A DNA stretch of 64,000 nucleotides from Melioribacteraceae bacterium (GCA_016342755.1 JAEINS010000013.1:62001-126000); one strand, 5' to 3'. Positions 41,673-50,780 are shown, counted from the stretch's first letter. Made by a program: numbers and translations. Notes: generated by a model from the sequence alone, not told the origin.

Positions 41673-43025
41673 ATGGATCCTGCTAATGTAAAAATTCTTG
41701 TAGTTGATGATGATGAAATTGTAAGAGAATCATTATCCGACTGGTTTGAAGAAGACGGTTATTCTGTGGGAACAGCCTGTGACTCAAAAGAAGCTCTGGC
41801 AAAGTTGAATGAAGCCAGATGGGACATTTACTTTCTTGATATAAAAATGCCCGGCATGGATGGTCTTGAACTTCATAAAAGAATTAAGGACTTTGATAAA
41901 GACGCTATAGTTATAATTATTACGGCCTTTGCTTCGGTTGATACAGCTGTAAACGCGTTAAAAGACGGTGCCTTCGATTATGTTACTAAACCGTTTGATC
42001 CAGATTCCTTAACTCACATTATCAGAAACGCTATTAAGCAGAGAAATTTAACTAAAGAAAATCTGGAACTTAAAGAAAGCCTTGAATCCTTAACTCTGCC
42101 CCCTGAGATAATTGGGCAAAGTAAACATATAAGAGAGATTCAAGAGTCAATTAAAACAGTAGCGGCAACTAATACTACTGTTATGATAAGGGGTGAAAGC
42201 GGAACAGGTAAAGAGTTGGTTGCACAATCAATTCATTTTAAAAGTAACAGAAAATTTGCACCTATGGTTTCTGTTAACTGTGGTGCTTTATCGGAAACGC
42301 TTCTGGAAAGCGAATTATTTGGGCATGAGCGCGGATCCTTTACCGGAGCGCACAGCAGGCGCAAAGGTAAATTGGAAATTGCTGATGGCGGAACCTTGTT
42401 TCTGGATGAGATAGGATCAATTCAGACTAAGACACAAATTGATCTGTTAAGGGCAATTGATGCAAAAGAGTTTACCAGACTGGGTGGAAACGAAATAATT
42501 AAATCTGATTTCAGAATTGTGTGCGCAACTAACACCAATCTGGAAGAAGCCGTGAAAAAGGGTGAATTCCGTGAAGACCTTTATTACAGGCTTCAGGTTT
42601 ACACAATTTATTTAAAGCCTTTAAGAGAGCGTTCGGATGATATTCCTGAACTTGTAAACCATTTTATAAGAGTTTATAACGCTAAGATGAACAAAAAAAT
42701 TACGGGAATTGAAACTTCTGCTCTAAACAGAATGATTAATTTTAGCTGGCAGGGAAATATAAGAGAATTAGAAAATACTATTGAACGTGCTATGGTTTCA
42801 GCAAAAGGTATAATGTTAAGTAACCATGATTTTGCGTTTATTAATTGCGATGATAAACTTACACTCAGTCAGAATCTTTCATTAGCGGAAGTGGAAAAAA
42901 GGCATATTATAAAAGTGCTGGATCAAACTGATTGGAATATATCGCAGACAGCTAAAATTCTGGAGATTGATAGAGCCACAATTTATACAAAACTTCAAAA
43001 ATATGGAATTTCAAGGCCGGACTGA
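41673..43025 (+). CDS. Sigma-54-dependent response regulator (NtrC family)
   Basis: The 450-aa protein has a receiver domain (VVDDDEIV; phospho-acceptor in [11 protein letters not shown] near residue 55), an AAA+ domain with Walker [13 protein letters not shown], sigma-54 loop GSFTGA and Walker B LFLDEIGS, and a C-terminal Fis-type helix-turn-helix ([20 protein letters not shown]). The sigma-54 loop has Ser for Ala at its second position. It is the partner of the haem-type kinase just upstream, and a -24/-12-like element lies in front of the operon at 36435. It lacks its own promoter signature and is cotranscribed with the kinase. Confidence 0.95.
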   Translation: MDPANVKILVVDDDEIVRESLSDWFEEDGYSVGTACDSKEALAKLNEARWDIYFLDIKMPGMDGLELHKRIKDFDKDAIVIIITAFASVDTAVNALKDGAFDYVTKPFDPDSLTHIIRNAIKQRNLTKENLELKESLESLTLPPEIIGQSKHIREIQESIKTVAATNTTVMIRGESGTGKELVAQSIHFKSNRKFAPMVSVNCGALSETLLESELFGHERGSFTGAHSRRKGKLEIADGGTLFLDEIGSIQTKTQIDLLRAIDAKEFTRLGGNEIIKSDFRIVCATNTNLEEAVKKGEFREDLYYRLQVYTIYLKPLRERSDDIPELVNHFIRVYNAKMNKKITGIETSALNRMINFSWQGNIRELENTIERAMVSAKGIMLSNHDFAFINCDDKLTLSQNLSLAEVEKRHIIKVLDQTDWNISQTAKILEIDRATIYTKLQKYGISRPD

Positions 43026-43026
43026 T

Positions 43027-43545
43027 ATGAGAAATCTAATAATTTCGCATGTTAATTTTGAGTATTCCAAATTACTTGATGAAATAAATAATGAGATTTC
43101 TGAATTAACAAGATCTGTATTAAAAATAGAACAAATCGATAAAAATTTTGATGAGTTTTTTAATTCGGAACGAGGGCAGTACGACGCATCAAAGATCATT
43201 AAATCACTTCAAAAGAAAGACGATTCAAAGACAATAATATTTACGAGCGTGGATATATATATACCTATTTTTACATATGTATTTGGCTTAGCAAAGTTAA
43301 ATGGCTGTACCGGAGTTATTTCTTCTCAGCGGCTTTCCAATAATTATTATGGAATTCCTGAGAACCCGGATATTCTTAAAAGAAGATTAGTTGTTGAAAC
43401 TGTACATGAATTTGGTCATTTAATGGGGCTTAGGCATTGTGAAAATGTAAGCTGCGTAATGGCAAGTTCAACTGCTGTGGATGAACTGGATGTTAAAAAC
43501 ACAGACTATTGTAAAAAATGTTCTTCTATCTTTATCAATTATTGA
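43027..43545 (+). CDS. Archaemetzincin-family metalloprotease
   Basis: The protein has 172 aa. It starts at ATG 43027, one base after the regulator stop. It contains the full archaemetzincin zinc signature: HEFGHLMGLRHC, then CVM four residues on, then about 16 residues to CKKC. The catalytic Glu and third zinc His are present (HExxHxxGxxH), and the four cysteines form the second zinc site of the family. Archaemetzincins are proteases with few known substrates; in bacteria the role is unknown. Tight coupling to the two-component pair suggests a role in turnover or maturation of redox proteins (inference). Confidence 0.9.
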   Translation: MRNLIISHVNFEYSKLLDEINNEISELTRSVLKIEQIDKNFDEFFNSERGQYDASKIIKSLQKKDDSKTIIFTSVDIYIPIFTYVFGLAKLNGCTGVISSQRLSNNYYGIPENPDILKRRLVVETVHEFGHLMGLRHCENVSCVMASSTAVDELDVKNTDYCKKCSSIFINY

Positions 43546-43575
43546 CCAATCTAAATTTACTGCTTTCATAAATAG

Positions 43576-43589
43576 TTGCTAAATAGCAA
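43576..43589. promoter_or_regulatory. Palindrome, candidate MarR-family operator
   Basis: TTGCTA-AA-TAGCAA is a perfect 6+6 inverted repeat that extends to TA/TA with one mismatch. It lies 99 bp before the MarR gene start and resembles TTGC-N-GCAA MarR-type boxes. An autoregulatory role is likely but inferred. Confidence 0.5.
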
Positions 43590-43687
43590 TTAAAAAAAAG
43601 ACAACATATCCAGAAATAAAAATACTTGCGTATCCTAAAATTAGATGTTATTTTAGTCTATAAAACAAAAAGGAGGTATTAATAAAA

Positions 43688-44146
43688 ATGAATGAAAATC
43701 AAAAGTTCGATTCATTATCAAAGGAACTTACTTTTTTAACATGCGAGTTATCAAGAGCTTGTCAAAATAAAGAGAAATTCTTCGCTTCTACTTTCAATTT
43801 AACACTTGCGGAGTTCAAATGTTTAAGATTGTTTACTGGAAGATCGTATCTTTCTATTAAAGAATTAGCTAGTGAAATGAACATAACTCCGGGCAGAATT
43901 ACTCACATATTAACTTCTTTAGAGGATAAAAAGTTTATCTTAAGAAAGATTGACCAGACTGATAGACGAAATGTAATTGTGCATCTTACTTCTAAAAGTG
44001 AACCTTTTATAAAAAATCTAAATGAAAGTCATGTTAAACAACATAAAGAAATTTTGGATAAGATAGCACCTGAAAACCGTGACCTGGTAATTTCAGCCAT
44101 TAAGGATTTGATTAAAGCTATTAAGCATTGGTCTGAAAAATCGTAA
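43688..44146 (+). CDS. MarR-family transcriptional regulator
   Basis: The 152-aa winged-helix protein has recognition region LSIKELASEMNITPGRITHI (about 57-76) and wing KKFILRKIDQTDRRNVIVHL (DRR motif of MarR). An AGGAGG-type ribosome binding site is present. MarR proteins usually repress neighbouring genes and release DNA upon binding a ligand or oxidation; Cys18, Cys26 and Cys43 lie in the N-terminal half. It lies 44 bp before the multihaem cytochrome gene and is the probable regulator of that gene and of itself. Confidence 0.93.
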   Translation: MNENQKFDSLSKELTFLTCELSRACQNKEKFFASTFNLTLAEFKCLRLFTGRSYLSIKELASEMNITPGRITHILTSLEDKKFILRKIDQTDRRNVIVHLTSKSEPFIKNLNESHVKQHKEILDKIAPENRDLVISAIKDLIKAIKHWSEKS

Positions 44147-44190
44147 CATTTATAAATAATTATTAAGACTAACGTAAAATAGGAAAGGAA

Positions 44191-46269
44191 ATGAAATTTA
44201 CTTCTAAAACTTTAATAACTCTATTTGCTTTAATTATATTGACCGTATTTACCCCGATTAAAGCTCAAGAAGAAACATGCATTGATTGTCATGACGAAGA
44301 AGAATTCACACCGATTTTAGCAGAATCAGTTCATGCAGATAATGAGTGTGCCGATTGTCATACGTATGCTGCTGAAAAAATTGAAACTCATGGCGATGAT
44401 GGAATTCCCGTCGCGCAAAAAGCTGATTGCATTAGTTGTCATGAAGATATAGTAGAAGAACATAAAGAAAGTGTTCATGGATTATCCATTGCAAATGGTT
44501 TTGATGAAGCCGCTCAATGCTGGAGCTGTCATGGAGGACATGATATAAGTTTTGTTGCCGATTCAACATCAAAAGTAAATTCCGCAAACATTGCGGAAAC
44601 CTGTGATAAATGCCATGCCGATGAGGATCTGATAGAAAAATATAATTTAACTATCAGTGGTCCCGGGGCAATGTATAGTGAATCAATTCATGGAAAATTA
44701 GTAAAAGAAGGTAAAGATGCCGCAAGATGCGAATCATGTCACGGAGTTCATGATATAAAAAATAGAATGCAGCCGAATTCGAAAATTGCTAGTTATAATA
44801 TTCCGGAAACCTGCGGCGAATGTCATTCCGAAATTGCTGAAGAATATAAGCAGTCAATTCACTGGTTAAGAGCCAGAAAAGGAATAAAGAATGCTCCGGT
44901 TTGTAACGATTGCCACAGTGAACATAGTATTAAAGGACTTTCAGAAGGAAGCAAAAGAAAGAAAAGCATTAAACTTCAGCAAGAAACATGTTTAAAATGT
45001 CATCAGGATTTAGTAACTCAAAATAGATACACATCTTCTGTTAGCCAGGCAGCCAGTTACCAGGATAGTTACCATGGTCTTGCAATTATGAGAGATGATG
45101 AAGATGCGGCTATGTGTGTTGATTGTCATGATGTTCATAAAATTCTTCCGGCAATGCACGCCGAATCAAGCGTTTCTAAAGAAAATGTAACAGCTACATG
45201 TCAAAAGTGTCATGAAAATGCTACAGAAAATTTCTCTGTAAGTTATTCGCATCAAACAATAGACAAAGATGCCAGATTTATTGAATCTGTTGTAGAGAAT
45301 GTATATTTCTGGATGATTATAGTTGTAATTGGCGGAATGGTTATTCATAATCTAATAATATTCATTTTCGAAATTTATAAACGCAGACAAAAACAAAAAA
45401 GAGTTATTACCGTTCCAAGATTTACTAAAAACGAATTAGTTCAGCATTTAATGTTGTTGGTAACATTTATATTACTAGCAATAACAGGTTTCGCTCTAAA
45501 ATATCCAAACAGCTGGTGGGCCGAAGGTTTACAAGCAGCCGGTATGACCGAAACTGTAAGACAATGGACTCATAGAATTTCTGCTGTTCTTATGCTTGTT
45601 GCCGGTTTTTACCACGTGTTTTACCTATTTGCAACCGGTCGTGGCCGGGAAGTTCTTTTAGGATTTTTGCCAACGTTAAAAGATTTAACCGGTGCAAAAG
45701 ATAATGTTCTTTATCATTTAGGAATAAAAAAAGAGAAACCAGAATTTGAAGTTTACAATTATGCCGAAAAAGCAGAATACTGGGCTTTAATTTGGGGTAC
45801 ATTTGTAATGGGTGCTACAGGTTTCATTTTATGGTTCCCAACAATTATTGGTGACTGGGCTCCAGTCTGGCTGATAAAAGTGAGTGAAATTATTCACTTC
45901 TACGAAGCAATTCTAGCCACACTTGCTATTATTGTATGGCACTGGTTCTTTGTTATATTCCATCCTGGTGAATACCCAATGAGTTTCACTTGGATTGATG
46001 GTGAAATGACTATTAACCATTATAAAGAGCATCATAGAAAACATTTTAAAAAAGTTGCTTTAGAACTTGTTGAAGTTGAACATAAAACTAAGTTAGCAGA
46101 AGATTTAAGTGTGACAACTAAATTATTTGTAAATACACTTAAGAAGCATGGATTTGATCCGTATGAAGTTGTGCATAAACAAATGCATGATGATGCTGAA
46201 TTGAAAGCATGGATTGAAGATAAATTTGGTACAATTAAAATCGATTCTTCAAAATATGATTTAGGATAG
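44191..46269 (+). CDS. Undecahaem cytochrome c fused to b-type membrane cytochrome (CbcL-like)
   Basis: The 692-aa protein has a signal peptide (KTLITLFALIILTVFTPIKAQ). A periplasmic region follows with 11 CxxCH motifs that I counted by reading (CIDCH, CADCH, CISCH, CWSCH, CDKCH, CESCH, CGECH, CNDCH, CLKCH, CVDCH, CQKCH). Then come about five membrane helices of the HydC/FdnI b-type cytochrome family (from VYFWMIIVVIGG at about 370, TGFALKYPNSWW, WTHRISAVLMLVAGFYHVFY, WHWFFVIFHPGEYP). This arrangement is that of CbcL, which oxidises menaquinol for low-potential extracellular electron transfer in Geobacter (9 haems there). Substrate and outer partners are not seen here. Confidence 0.9.
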   Translation: MKFTSKTLITLFALIILTVFTPIKAQEETCIDCHDEEEFTPILAESVHADNECADCHTYAAEKIETHGDDGIPVAQKADCISCHEDIVEEHKESVHGLSIANGFDEAAQCWSCHGGHDISFVADSTSKVNSANIAETCDKCHADEDLIEKYNLTISGPGAMYSESIHGKLVKEGKDAARCESCHGVHDIKNRMQPNSKIASYNIPETCGECHSEIAEEYKQSIHWLRARKGIKNAPVCNDCHSEHSIKGLSEGSKRKKSIKLQQETCLKCHQDLVTQNRYTSSVSQAASYQDSYHGLAIMRDDEDAAMCVDCHDVHKILPAMHAESSVSKENVTATCQKCHENATENFSVSYSHQTIDKDARFIESVVENVYFWMIIVVIGGMVIHNLIIFIFEIYKRRQKQKRVITVPRFTKNELVQHLMLLVTFILLAITGFALKYPNSWWAEGLQAAGMTETVRQWTHRISAVLMLVAGFYHVFYLFATGRGREVLLGFLPTLKDLTGAKDNVLYHLGIKKEKPEFEVYNYAEKAEYWALIWGTFVMGATGFILWFPTIIGDWAPVWLIKVSEIIHFYEAILATLAIIVWHWFFVIFHPGEYPMSFTWIDGEMTINHYKEHHRKHFKKVALELVEVEHKTKLAEDLSVTTKLFVNTLKKHGFDPYEVVHKQMHDDAELKAWIEDKFGTIKIDSSKYDLG

Positions 46270-46290
46270 AAAAGAAACATTATAGTAAAA

Positions 46291-46329
46291 GTCATTCCGA
46301 ACCAGCCTTGCCGGCAGATTCGGAATGAC
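46291..46329. repeat. Palindromic intergenic repeat GTCATTCCGAA...TTCGGAATGAC
   Basis: GTCATTCCGAA (46291-46301) and TTCGGAATGAC (46319-46329) pair perfectly over 11 bp around a 17-nt GC-rich loop that contains TGCCGGCA. It stands between convergent genes and could terminate both. The GC content exceeds the local average, and the sequence has the form of dispersed GTCATTCC-type repeats known from many bacteria. Confidence 0.65.
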
Positions 46330-46354
46330 AACTATTTTTAATTCGTTATTTCTT

Positions 46355-46903
46355 TTATTTCAATATTCCGCTATTAAAACCTTTCGAAAAAATATCGTTA
46401 ATCAAAAAATTGCTACTGGCATCAATTGAAGATAAATGAAATAATTGCAGTAGTTCATCGTCCGAATATTTTTCATCTTCCTTTAACTTATTATATATAC
46501 CTGTAGTAAACCCGTTAGTTAAATGAAAAATAAACTGATCAAAATATTCATTCAATATTGAAATAGTTTCAATAGATGACTCTCTGTTTGTTATAGGGTT
46601 ATCTACCAGCAGAAAATTAATTGATATGGATTTTGCAATGAATACAGATTCTATAGCTTCGTCTAAAGAAAAATTTTCTGTGTAATAAGAATATCCAAGT
46701 TTTTCTATTCTTTCTAAATTATTCTCCTGTTCCAGCCACAGAACAAGTTCCTCAAAAATAATTTCTCCTTTATTAATTAATTTACTGTTAGTTAATACAT
46801 TAAGTTTCTTGAAGTGGGCAGAGTCTTTGATTTGTTCGAACCAGATATATACCAGATAATCAACATTTTCTCTAACAACGGAAATTAAGTTTGCTACTTT
46901 CAT
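46355..46903 (-). CDS. RsbRD-like N-terminal sensor-domain protein
   Basis: The 182-aa all-helical protein matches the RsbT co-antagonist RsbRD N-terminal domain pattern: NVDYLVYIWFEQIKDS, then GEIIFEELVLWLEQEN, then ERIEKLGYSYYTENFSLDEA. No STAS domain follows, so it is a stand-alone sensor domain; the family is often found alone or fused to kinases. It is transcribed toward the multihaem cytochrome gene and ends in their shared repeat. The ligand is unknown. Confidence 0.75.
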   Translation of the reverse strand: MKVANLISVVRENVDYLVYIWFEQIKDSAHFKKLNVLTNSKLINKGEIIFEELVLWLEQENNLERIEKLGYSYYTENFSLDEAIESVFIAKSISINFLLVDNPITNRESSIETISILNEYFDQFIFHLTNGFTTGIYNKLKEDEKYSDDELLQLFHLSSIDASSNFLINDIFSKGFNSGILK

Positions 46904-47106
46904 AGCTACCTCCTATTAACGTTGGAAATAGTAACGATAATTTGAAATATGGAAAGAATGTAATTGAAAGTTCTAAAAGAAAAAAGCTAAAAAATAACCT
47001 ACCAATTTTAAATAAAAACACTAAAAATTAAATTATTTATTTGGGTAAGTCCTGATAAAATAATATTTTAAAAGTCTGTAATTAAAATAATTAAAGACTG
47101 GAAATC

Positions 47107-47137
47107 TTGACTTTAAAGGTCTGCAAGATTATATTTG
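47107..47137 (+). promoter_or_regulatory. rplM: Bacteroidota-type promoter of rplM
   Basis: TTG (47107-47109) and TATATTTG (47130-47137) are 20 bp apart, which matches the TTG/TAnnTTTG promoter consensus of Bacteroidota. They lie about 43 bp before the rplM start. Confidence 0.7.
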
Positions 47138-47179
47138 TAGACTTTGTAAAAAATAATCTGGTTTTTGGAGGATAGTAAA

Positions 47180-47620
47180 GTGAAGCAAGAGAAAATGACC
47201 AAGTTCATTAGGACTGAAGACGTTGATAAGAAATGGTTTGTGATTGATGCACAAGATCAGATCCTAGGTCGTCTAGCAACCAAATGCGCTAGAGTTATTA
47301 GAGGTAAAGAAAAACCAATCTTTACACCTAATATGGATACCGGTGATTTTGTTGTAGTAATTAATGCTGACAAAATTAAGTTAACTGGTAAAAGAGAACT
47401 GCAAAAAGAATATTTTTCACATTCAGGATATCCTGGTGGTGTAAGAATTAGAACTTTCGCTGAAATGATGGAAAAAAATCCAGCATTTGTGATTGAACAT
47501 GCAGTTAAAGGAATGTTACCTAAAAATAGATTAGGTAGAAAATTAATTAAAAAGTTAAAAGTATATGCAGGTGAAGAACATCCACATGCAGCACAACAAC
47601 CTGAAACAATTAGTCTTTAA
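47180..47620 (+). CDS. rplM: 50S ribosomal protein L13
   Basis: The 146-aa protein starts at GTG 47180, chosen because GGAGG (47167-47171) is 8 bp upstream; ATG 47195 is an alternative. L13 hallmarks: [60 protein letters not shown] and [19 protein letters not shown]. It binds 23S rRNA early in 50S assembly. The gene is followed by rpsI after 12 bp, the classic L13-S9 pair, and has a Bacteroidota-type promoter upstream. Confidence 0.97.
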   Translation: MKQEKMTKFIRTEDVDKKWFVIDAQDQILGRLATKCARVIRGKEKPIFTPNMDTGDFVVVINADKIKLTGKRELQKEYFSHSGYPGGVRIRTFAEMMEKNPAFVIEHAVKGMLPKNRLGRKLIKKLKVYAGEEHPHAAQQPETISL

Positions 47621-47632
47621 TGGAGTAAATCG

Positions 47633-48019
47633 ATGGCAGACAATATAGTAGTAGGTCGTAGAAAAACATCGGTAGCTAGAGTTTATTTAAGAAGCGGTCA
47701 AGGTAAAGTTACTGTAAATAAAAGTGAATTTGGAAAACATTTTCCAACTGAGTTTGTACAGAATAGCATTTTAAGACCCCTTGTAGTTACAGAAACTTTA
47801 GGTAAATATGATGTATATGCAAATGTAAGAGGTGGCGGAATGACTGGTCAAGCAGAAGCTGTGAGATTAGGCATTGCCAGAGCATTAGTAGAAATCAATG
47901 CAGATTTCAGACCAATGCTTAAATCTGAAGGATTATTGAAGAGAGATCCTCGTATGGTTGAACGTAAGAAATATGGACAGCCAAAAGCGAGAAAAAGATT
48001 CCAATTCTCAAAACGTTAA
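47633..48019 (+). CDS. rpsI: 30S ribosomal protein S9
   Basis: The 128-aa protein has the S9 pattern [20 protein letters not shown] near the start, [20 protein letters not shown] in the middle and the basic C-terminal tail [16 protein letters not shown], which reaches the P-site tRNA. The length is normal. It follows rplM by 12 bp. Confidence 0.97.
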   Translation: MADNIVVGRRKTSVARVYLRSGQGKVTVNKSEFGKHFPTEFVQNSILRPLVVTETLGKYDVYANVRGGGMTGQAEAVRLGIARALVEINADFRPMLKSEGLLKRDPRMVERKKYGQPKARKRFQFSKR

Positions 48020-48063
48020 TTTTTTATTTATTAAACAATTTTTATATCAAACATACTTTCGGA

Positions 48064-48107
48064 TTTGCCCCCTGTGTCCCGCTAAAGTAAGCGGGATCTA
48101 AGGCAAA
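48064..48107 (+). ncRNA. Candidate structured leader of rpsB
   Basis: TTTGCC (48064-48069) pairs with GGCAAA (48102-48107), enclosing a second perfect stem TCCCGCT-AAAGTA-AGCGGGA (48077-48096). It lies 37 bp before rpsB, where autoregulatory S2-binding leaders occur in other bacteria. It lacks a T-run, so it is not a standard terminator. It could also be a dispersed GC-rich repeat. Confidence 0.4.
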
Positions 48108-48143
48108 GTAGATGAAGGTAGGTGATTAAACAGGAGACAAAAG

Positions 48144-49088
48144 ATGAAAAAAATTGAGCTTACAGAGCTTATTGAAGCTGGTGCGCACTTTGGGCATTTA
48201 ACCCGCCGTTGGAACCCTAAAATGAGAAAATTTATTTTCATGGAAAAAAACGGGATCCATATAATAGATCTTAAAAAAACTCAAAAAGAAATTGATAAAG
48301 CATCAACTGCTTTATATAATATAGTTTCTAAAGGCAATAAAGTTCTTTTTGTTGGTACCAAAAAACAAGCTAAATCAGTTGTTTCTAATGAAGCAAATCA
48401 GTGTGAAATGAACTGGGTTACTGAAAGATGGCTTGGCGGTATGTTAACAAACTTTTCTACTATTCGCAAAAGTATAAAAAGATTACAGACCATTGATAAA
48501 ATGGAAAGTGATGGTACTTTTGAAAAAATCACAAAAAAAGAACGTTTATTCTTAACTAGAGAAAAAGATAAGTTAAGAAGAATTCTTGATGGTGTTGAAA
48601 GCATGGGTAGATTACCAGGTGCTTTATTTATTGTTGATATCAAAAAAGAATCTATTGCTGTTAAAGAAGCACAAAGATTAAACATTCCTACTTTTGCAAT
48701 TGTTGATACAAACTGTGATCCTAATGAAGTTGATTACGCAATACCTGCAAACGATGACGCGGTTAAAACAATTGAATTGATAACCAAAGTTATGGCAGAA
48801 GCAATTACAGAAGGTAATGTAAAAGCTAAAGAGCTTAGAGCTCATGAAACAGCTGAAAAAGAAAGACAAAGAAAAGAAAAAGCTGATAGACCTGATGATA
48901 ATAAAGTAAAAGTAAGAAGATTTAGATCAGACGGTAAAAAAACTGACAATAAAAGAAGATTTAAAAAAGATGATGCTCCAAGAGCAGTGGAAGCACCTAA
49001 AACAGTAGAAACTCCAAAAACTGAAAGTGCTCCTGCAGCAGTAAAAGAAGTTAAGGTTGAAAACAAAGAATCAGAGAATAAAGAATAA
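48144..49088 (+). CDS. rpsB: 30S ribosomal protein S2 with extended C-terminus
   Basis: The 314-aa protein has S2 motifs [73 protein letters not shown] and [20 protein letters not shown]. The core ends near residue 235. The last 80 residues are low-complexity K, E, A and P-rich sequence ([15 protein letters not shown] onward), longer than in E. coli (241 aa) but of a kind seen in several phyla. It is followed by tsf after 12 bp. Confidence 0.96.
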   Translation: MKKIELTELIEAGAHFGHLTRRWNPKMRKFIFMEKNGIHIIDLKKTQKEIDKASTALYNIVSKGNKVLFVGTKKQAKSVVSNEANQCEMNWVTERWLGGMLTNFSTIRKSIKRLQTIDKMESDGTFEKITKKERLFLTREKDKLRRILDGVESMGRLPGALFIVDIKKESIAVKEAQRLNIPTFAIVDTNCDPNEVDYAIPANDDAVKTIELITKVMAEAITEGNVKAKELRAHETAEKERQRKEKADRPDDNKVKVRRFRSDGKKTDNKRRFKKDDAPRAVEAPKTVETPKTESAPAAVKEVKVENKESENKE

Positions 49089-49100
49089 GGTAAATTAAAG

Positions 49101-49961
49101 ATGGCTATAAGTGCAAAAGATGTTAAAGAGCTTAGAGATAAGACTGGCGCTGGCATGATGGACTGTAAAAAAGCCCTTACAGAAGCCGATGGCGATTTTG
49201 AAAAAGCTATCGAAGTTCTGAGAAAAAAAGGTGCTGCAGTTGCTGCAAAAAGAGCAGACAGAAGTGCTAATGAAGGTATTGTAATTACTAAAGTTCTTGA
49301 CGGTGGTAAAACTGCAATAATGGTTGAAGTTAACTGTGAAACAGATTTCGTTGCCAAGAGTGATGATTTTGTTAATTTCAGTGAATTTGTTTTAAAAGTA
49401 ATTGTTGAAAATAAACCGGCAAATATTGAAGAATTATTAGCATTAGTTGTTGATGGCAAGAATGTTGGCGAAGAATTAACTGCTATTACTGGTAGAATTG
49501 GTGAAAAAATTGAAATTTCAAGATTTATAATTGAAACTGCTGAAAACGGTGTTGTTGTTGATTATATTCATCACGGTGCTAAATTAGGTGTTTTAATTAA
49601 ACTTGAAGGTGATAACAGTGATGAATTAGTTGCATTAGGTAAAGATTTTGCAATGCAGGTTGCTGCAATGAATCCGCCTTATGTAAATAAAGAAGCAGTT
49701 CCTGCTGAAATAGTTCAGAAAGAAATAGAACTTTACAAAGAAATCGCGAAAAACGAAGGTAAACCTGAACAAATTCTTGAGAAAATTGCTCAAGGAAGAT
49801 TAGGTAAATTTTATAGCGAAAACTGCTTAGTTGAACAATCATCTGTAAAAGATAACAGCAAAAGCGTTAACGATTTTGTAAAAGAATATAATACTAAAAA
49901 TTCTAAAGAAGTTAGTTTAGTATTATTCCATAGGTTCCATCTCAGTGATGAAAACAAGTAA
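49101..49961 (+). CDS. tsf: Elongation factor Ts
   Basis: The 286-aa nucleotide-exchange factor for EF-Tu has an N-terminal UBA-like module VKELRDKTGAGMMDCKKALT, then VEVNCETDFVAKSDDF, and a C-terminal dimerisation/exchange region ending AKNEGKPEQILEKIAQGRLG. The TDFVA motif that contacts EF-Tu is intact. It ends at an intrinsic terminator and completes the rpsB-tsf pair. Confidence 0.96.
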   Translation: MAISAKDVKELRDKTGAGMMDCKKALTEADGDFEKAIEVLRKKGAAVAAKRADRSANEGIVITKVLDGGKTAIMVEVNCETDFVAKSDDFVNFSEFVLKVIVENKPANIEELLALVVDGKNVGEELTAITGRIGEKIEISRFIIETAENGVVVDYIHHGAKLGVLIKLEGDNSDELVALGKDFAMQVAAMNPPYVNKEAVPAEIVQKEIELYKEIAKNEGKPEQILEKIAQGRLGKFYSENCLVEQSSVKDNSKSVNDFVKEYNTKNSKEVSLVLFHRFHLSDENK

Positions 49962-49977
49962 TCTATTTTTATATAAA

Positions 49978-50007
49978 AGCCTTATTTTTTAATAAGGCTT
50001 TTTTTTT
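49978..50007 (+). terminator. Intrinsic terminator after tsf
   Basis: AGCCTTATT-TTTT-AATAAGGCT (49978-49999) is a perfect 9-bp stem followed by an uninterrupted T-run to 50007. It separates tsf from pyrH, which starts only 21 bp later. Confidence 0.9.
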
Positions 50008-50028
50008 ATCAATAAAACTTTGGGTGTT

Positions 50029-50760
50029 ATGAAATACAAAAGAATATTGTTAAAACTTAGTGGCGAATCCTTAATGGGAGAAAAGGGTCACGGAATTGAT
50101 CCAGATAGATTAAACTTTTTTGCTGATGAAATTAAAAAAGTACACAACTTGGGTATTCAGGTTGGAATTGTAATTGGCGGTGGTAATATTTTCCGTGGTT
50201 TAAATGCTGAAGCACAGGGAATTGACCGTGTTACAGGGGATCATATGGGAATGCTTGCTACCATGATAAATTCATTAGCTTTGCAAAATGCATGTGAAAA
50301 AGCCGGAATTTACACCAGATTAATGAGTGCAATTCATATGGAAGCAATTGCGGAGCCTTATATAAGGCGTAGAGCCGAACGTCACTTAGAAAAAGGAAGG
50401 GTCGTAATTTTTGGAGCCGGAACGGGACATCCATATTTTAGTACCGATACTGCCGCATCTTTAAGAGCCGTTGAGATAGAAGCTGATGCCATTCTTAAAG
50501 GTACCAGAGTAGATGGTGTTTATGATGCTGATCCGGAAAAAGATGCCAACGCTACAAAATACCAGAAGATTTCATATTTTGATGTTCTTCAGAAGAATTT
50601 GAGAGTGATGGATCTTACGGCTATAAGTTTATGCCAGGAAAATGAATTACCTTTAATAGTTTTTAATATGAATAAAACAGATAATTTACTTAAATTAGTA
50701 GAAGGCAATTCAATTGGTACTATTGTTGGTAAAGAAAAGACTAAAATTATTACTAATTAA
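50029..50760 (+). CDS. pyrH: Uridylate (UMP) kinase
   Basis: The 243-aa amino-acid-kinase-fold enzyme that phosphorylates UMP has [60 protein letters not shown] and [23 protein letters not shown] 50029 is the usual family start; TTG 50020 adds three residues. It lies just after a terminator, so it needs its own promoter or depends on readthrough. frr follows after 20 bp. Confidence 0.96.
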   Translation: MKYKRILLKLSGESLMGEKGHGIDPDRLNFFADEIKKVHNLGIQVGIVIGGGNIFRGLNAEAQGIDRVTGDHMGMLATMINSLALQNACEKAGIYTRLMSAIHMEAIAEPYIRRRAERHLEKGRVVIFGAGTGHPYFSTDTAASLRAVEIEADAILKGTRVDGVYDADPEKDANATKYQKISYFDVLQKNLRVMDLTAISLCQENELPLIVFNMNKTDNLLKLVEGNSIGTIVGKEKTKIITN

Positions 50761-50780
50761 AAATAAATTCTGAGGTAACT

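Noticed and set aside
42967-43026. Upstream extension of the archaemetzincin reading frame
   Set aside because: The extension overlaps the end of the regulator gene in another frame. The ATG at 43027 directly follows the regulator stop and gives the normal family start.
48842-49459. 205-residue minus-strand frame
   Set aside because: It spans the antisense of the rpsB tail and the start of tsf, both well-supported genes; its composition reflects Lys/Ala codons on the plus strand.
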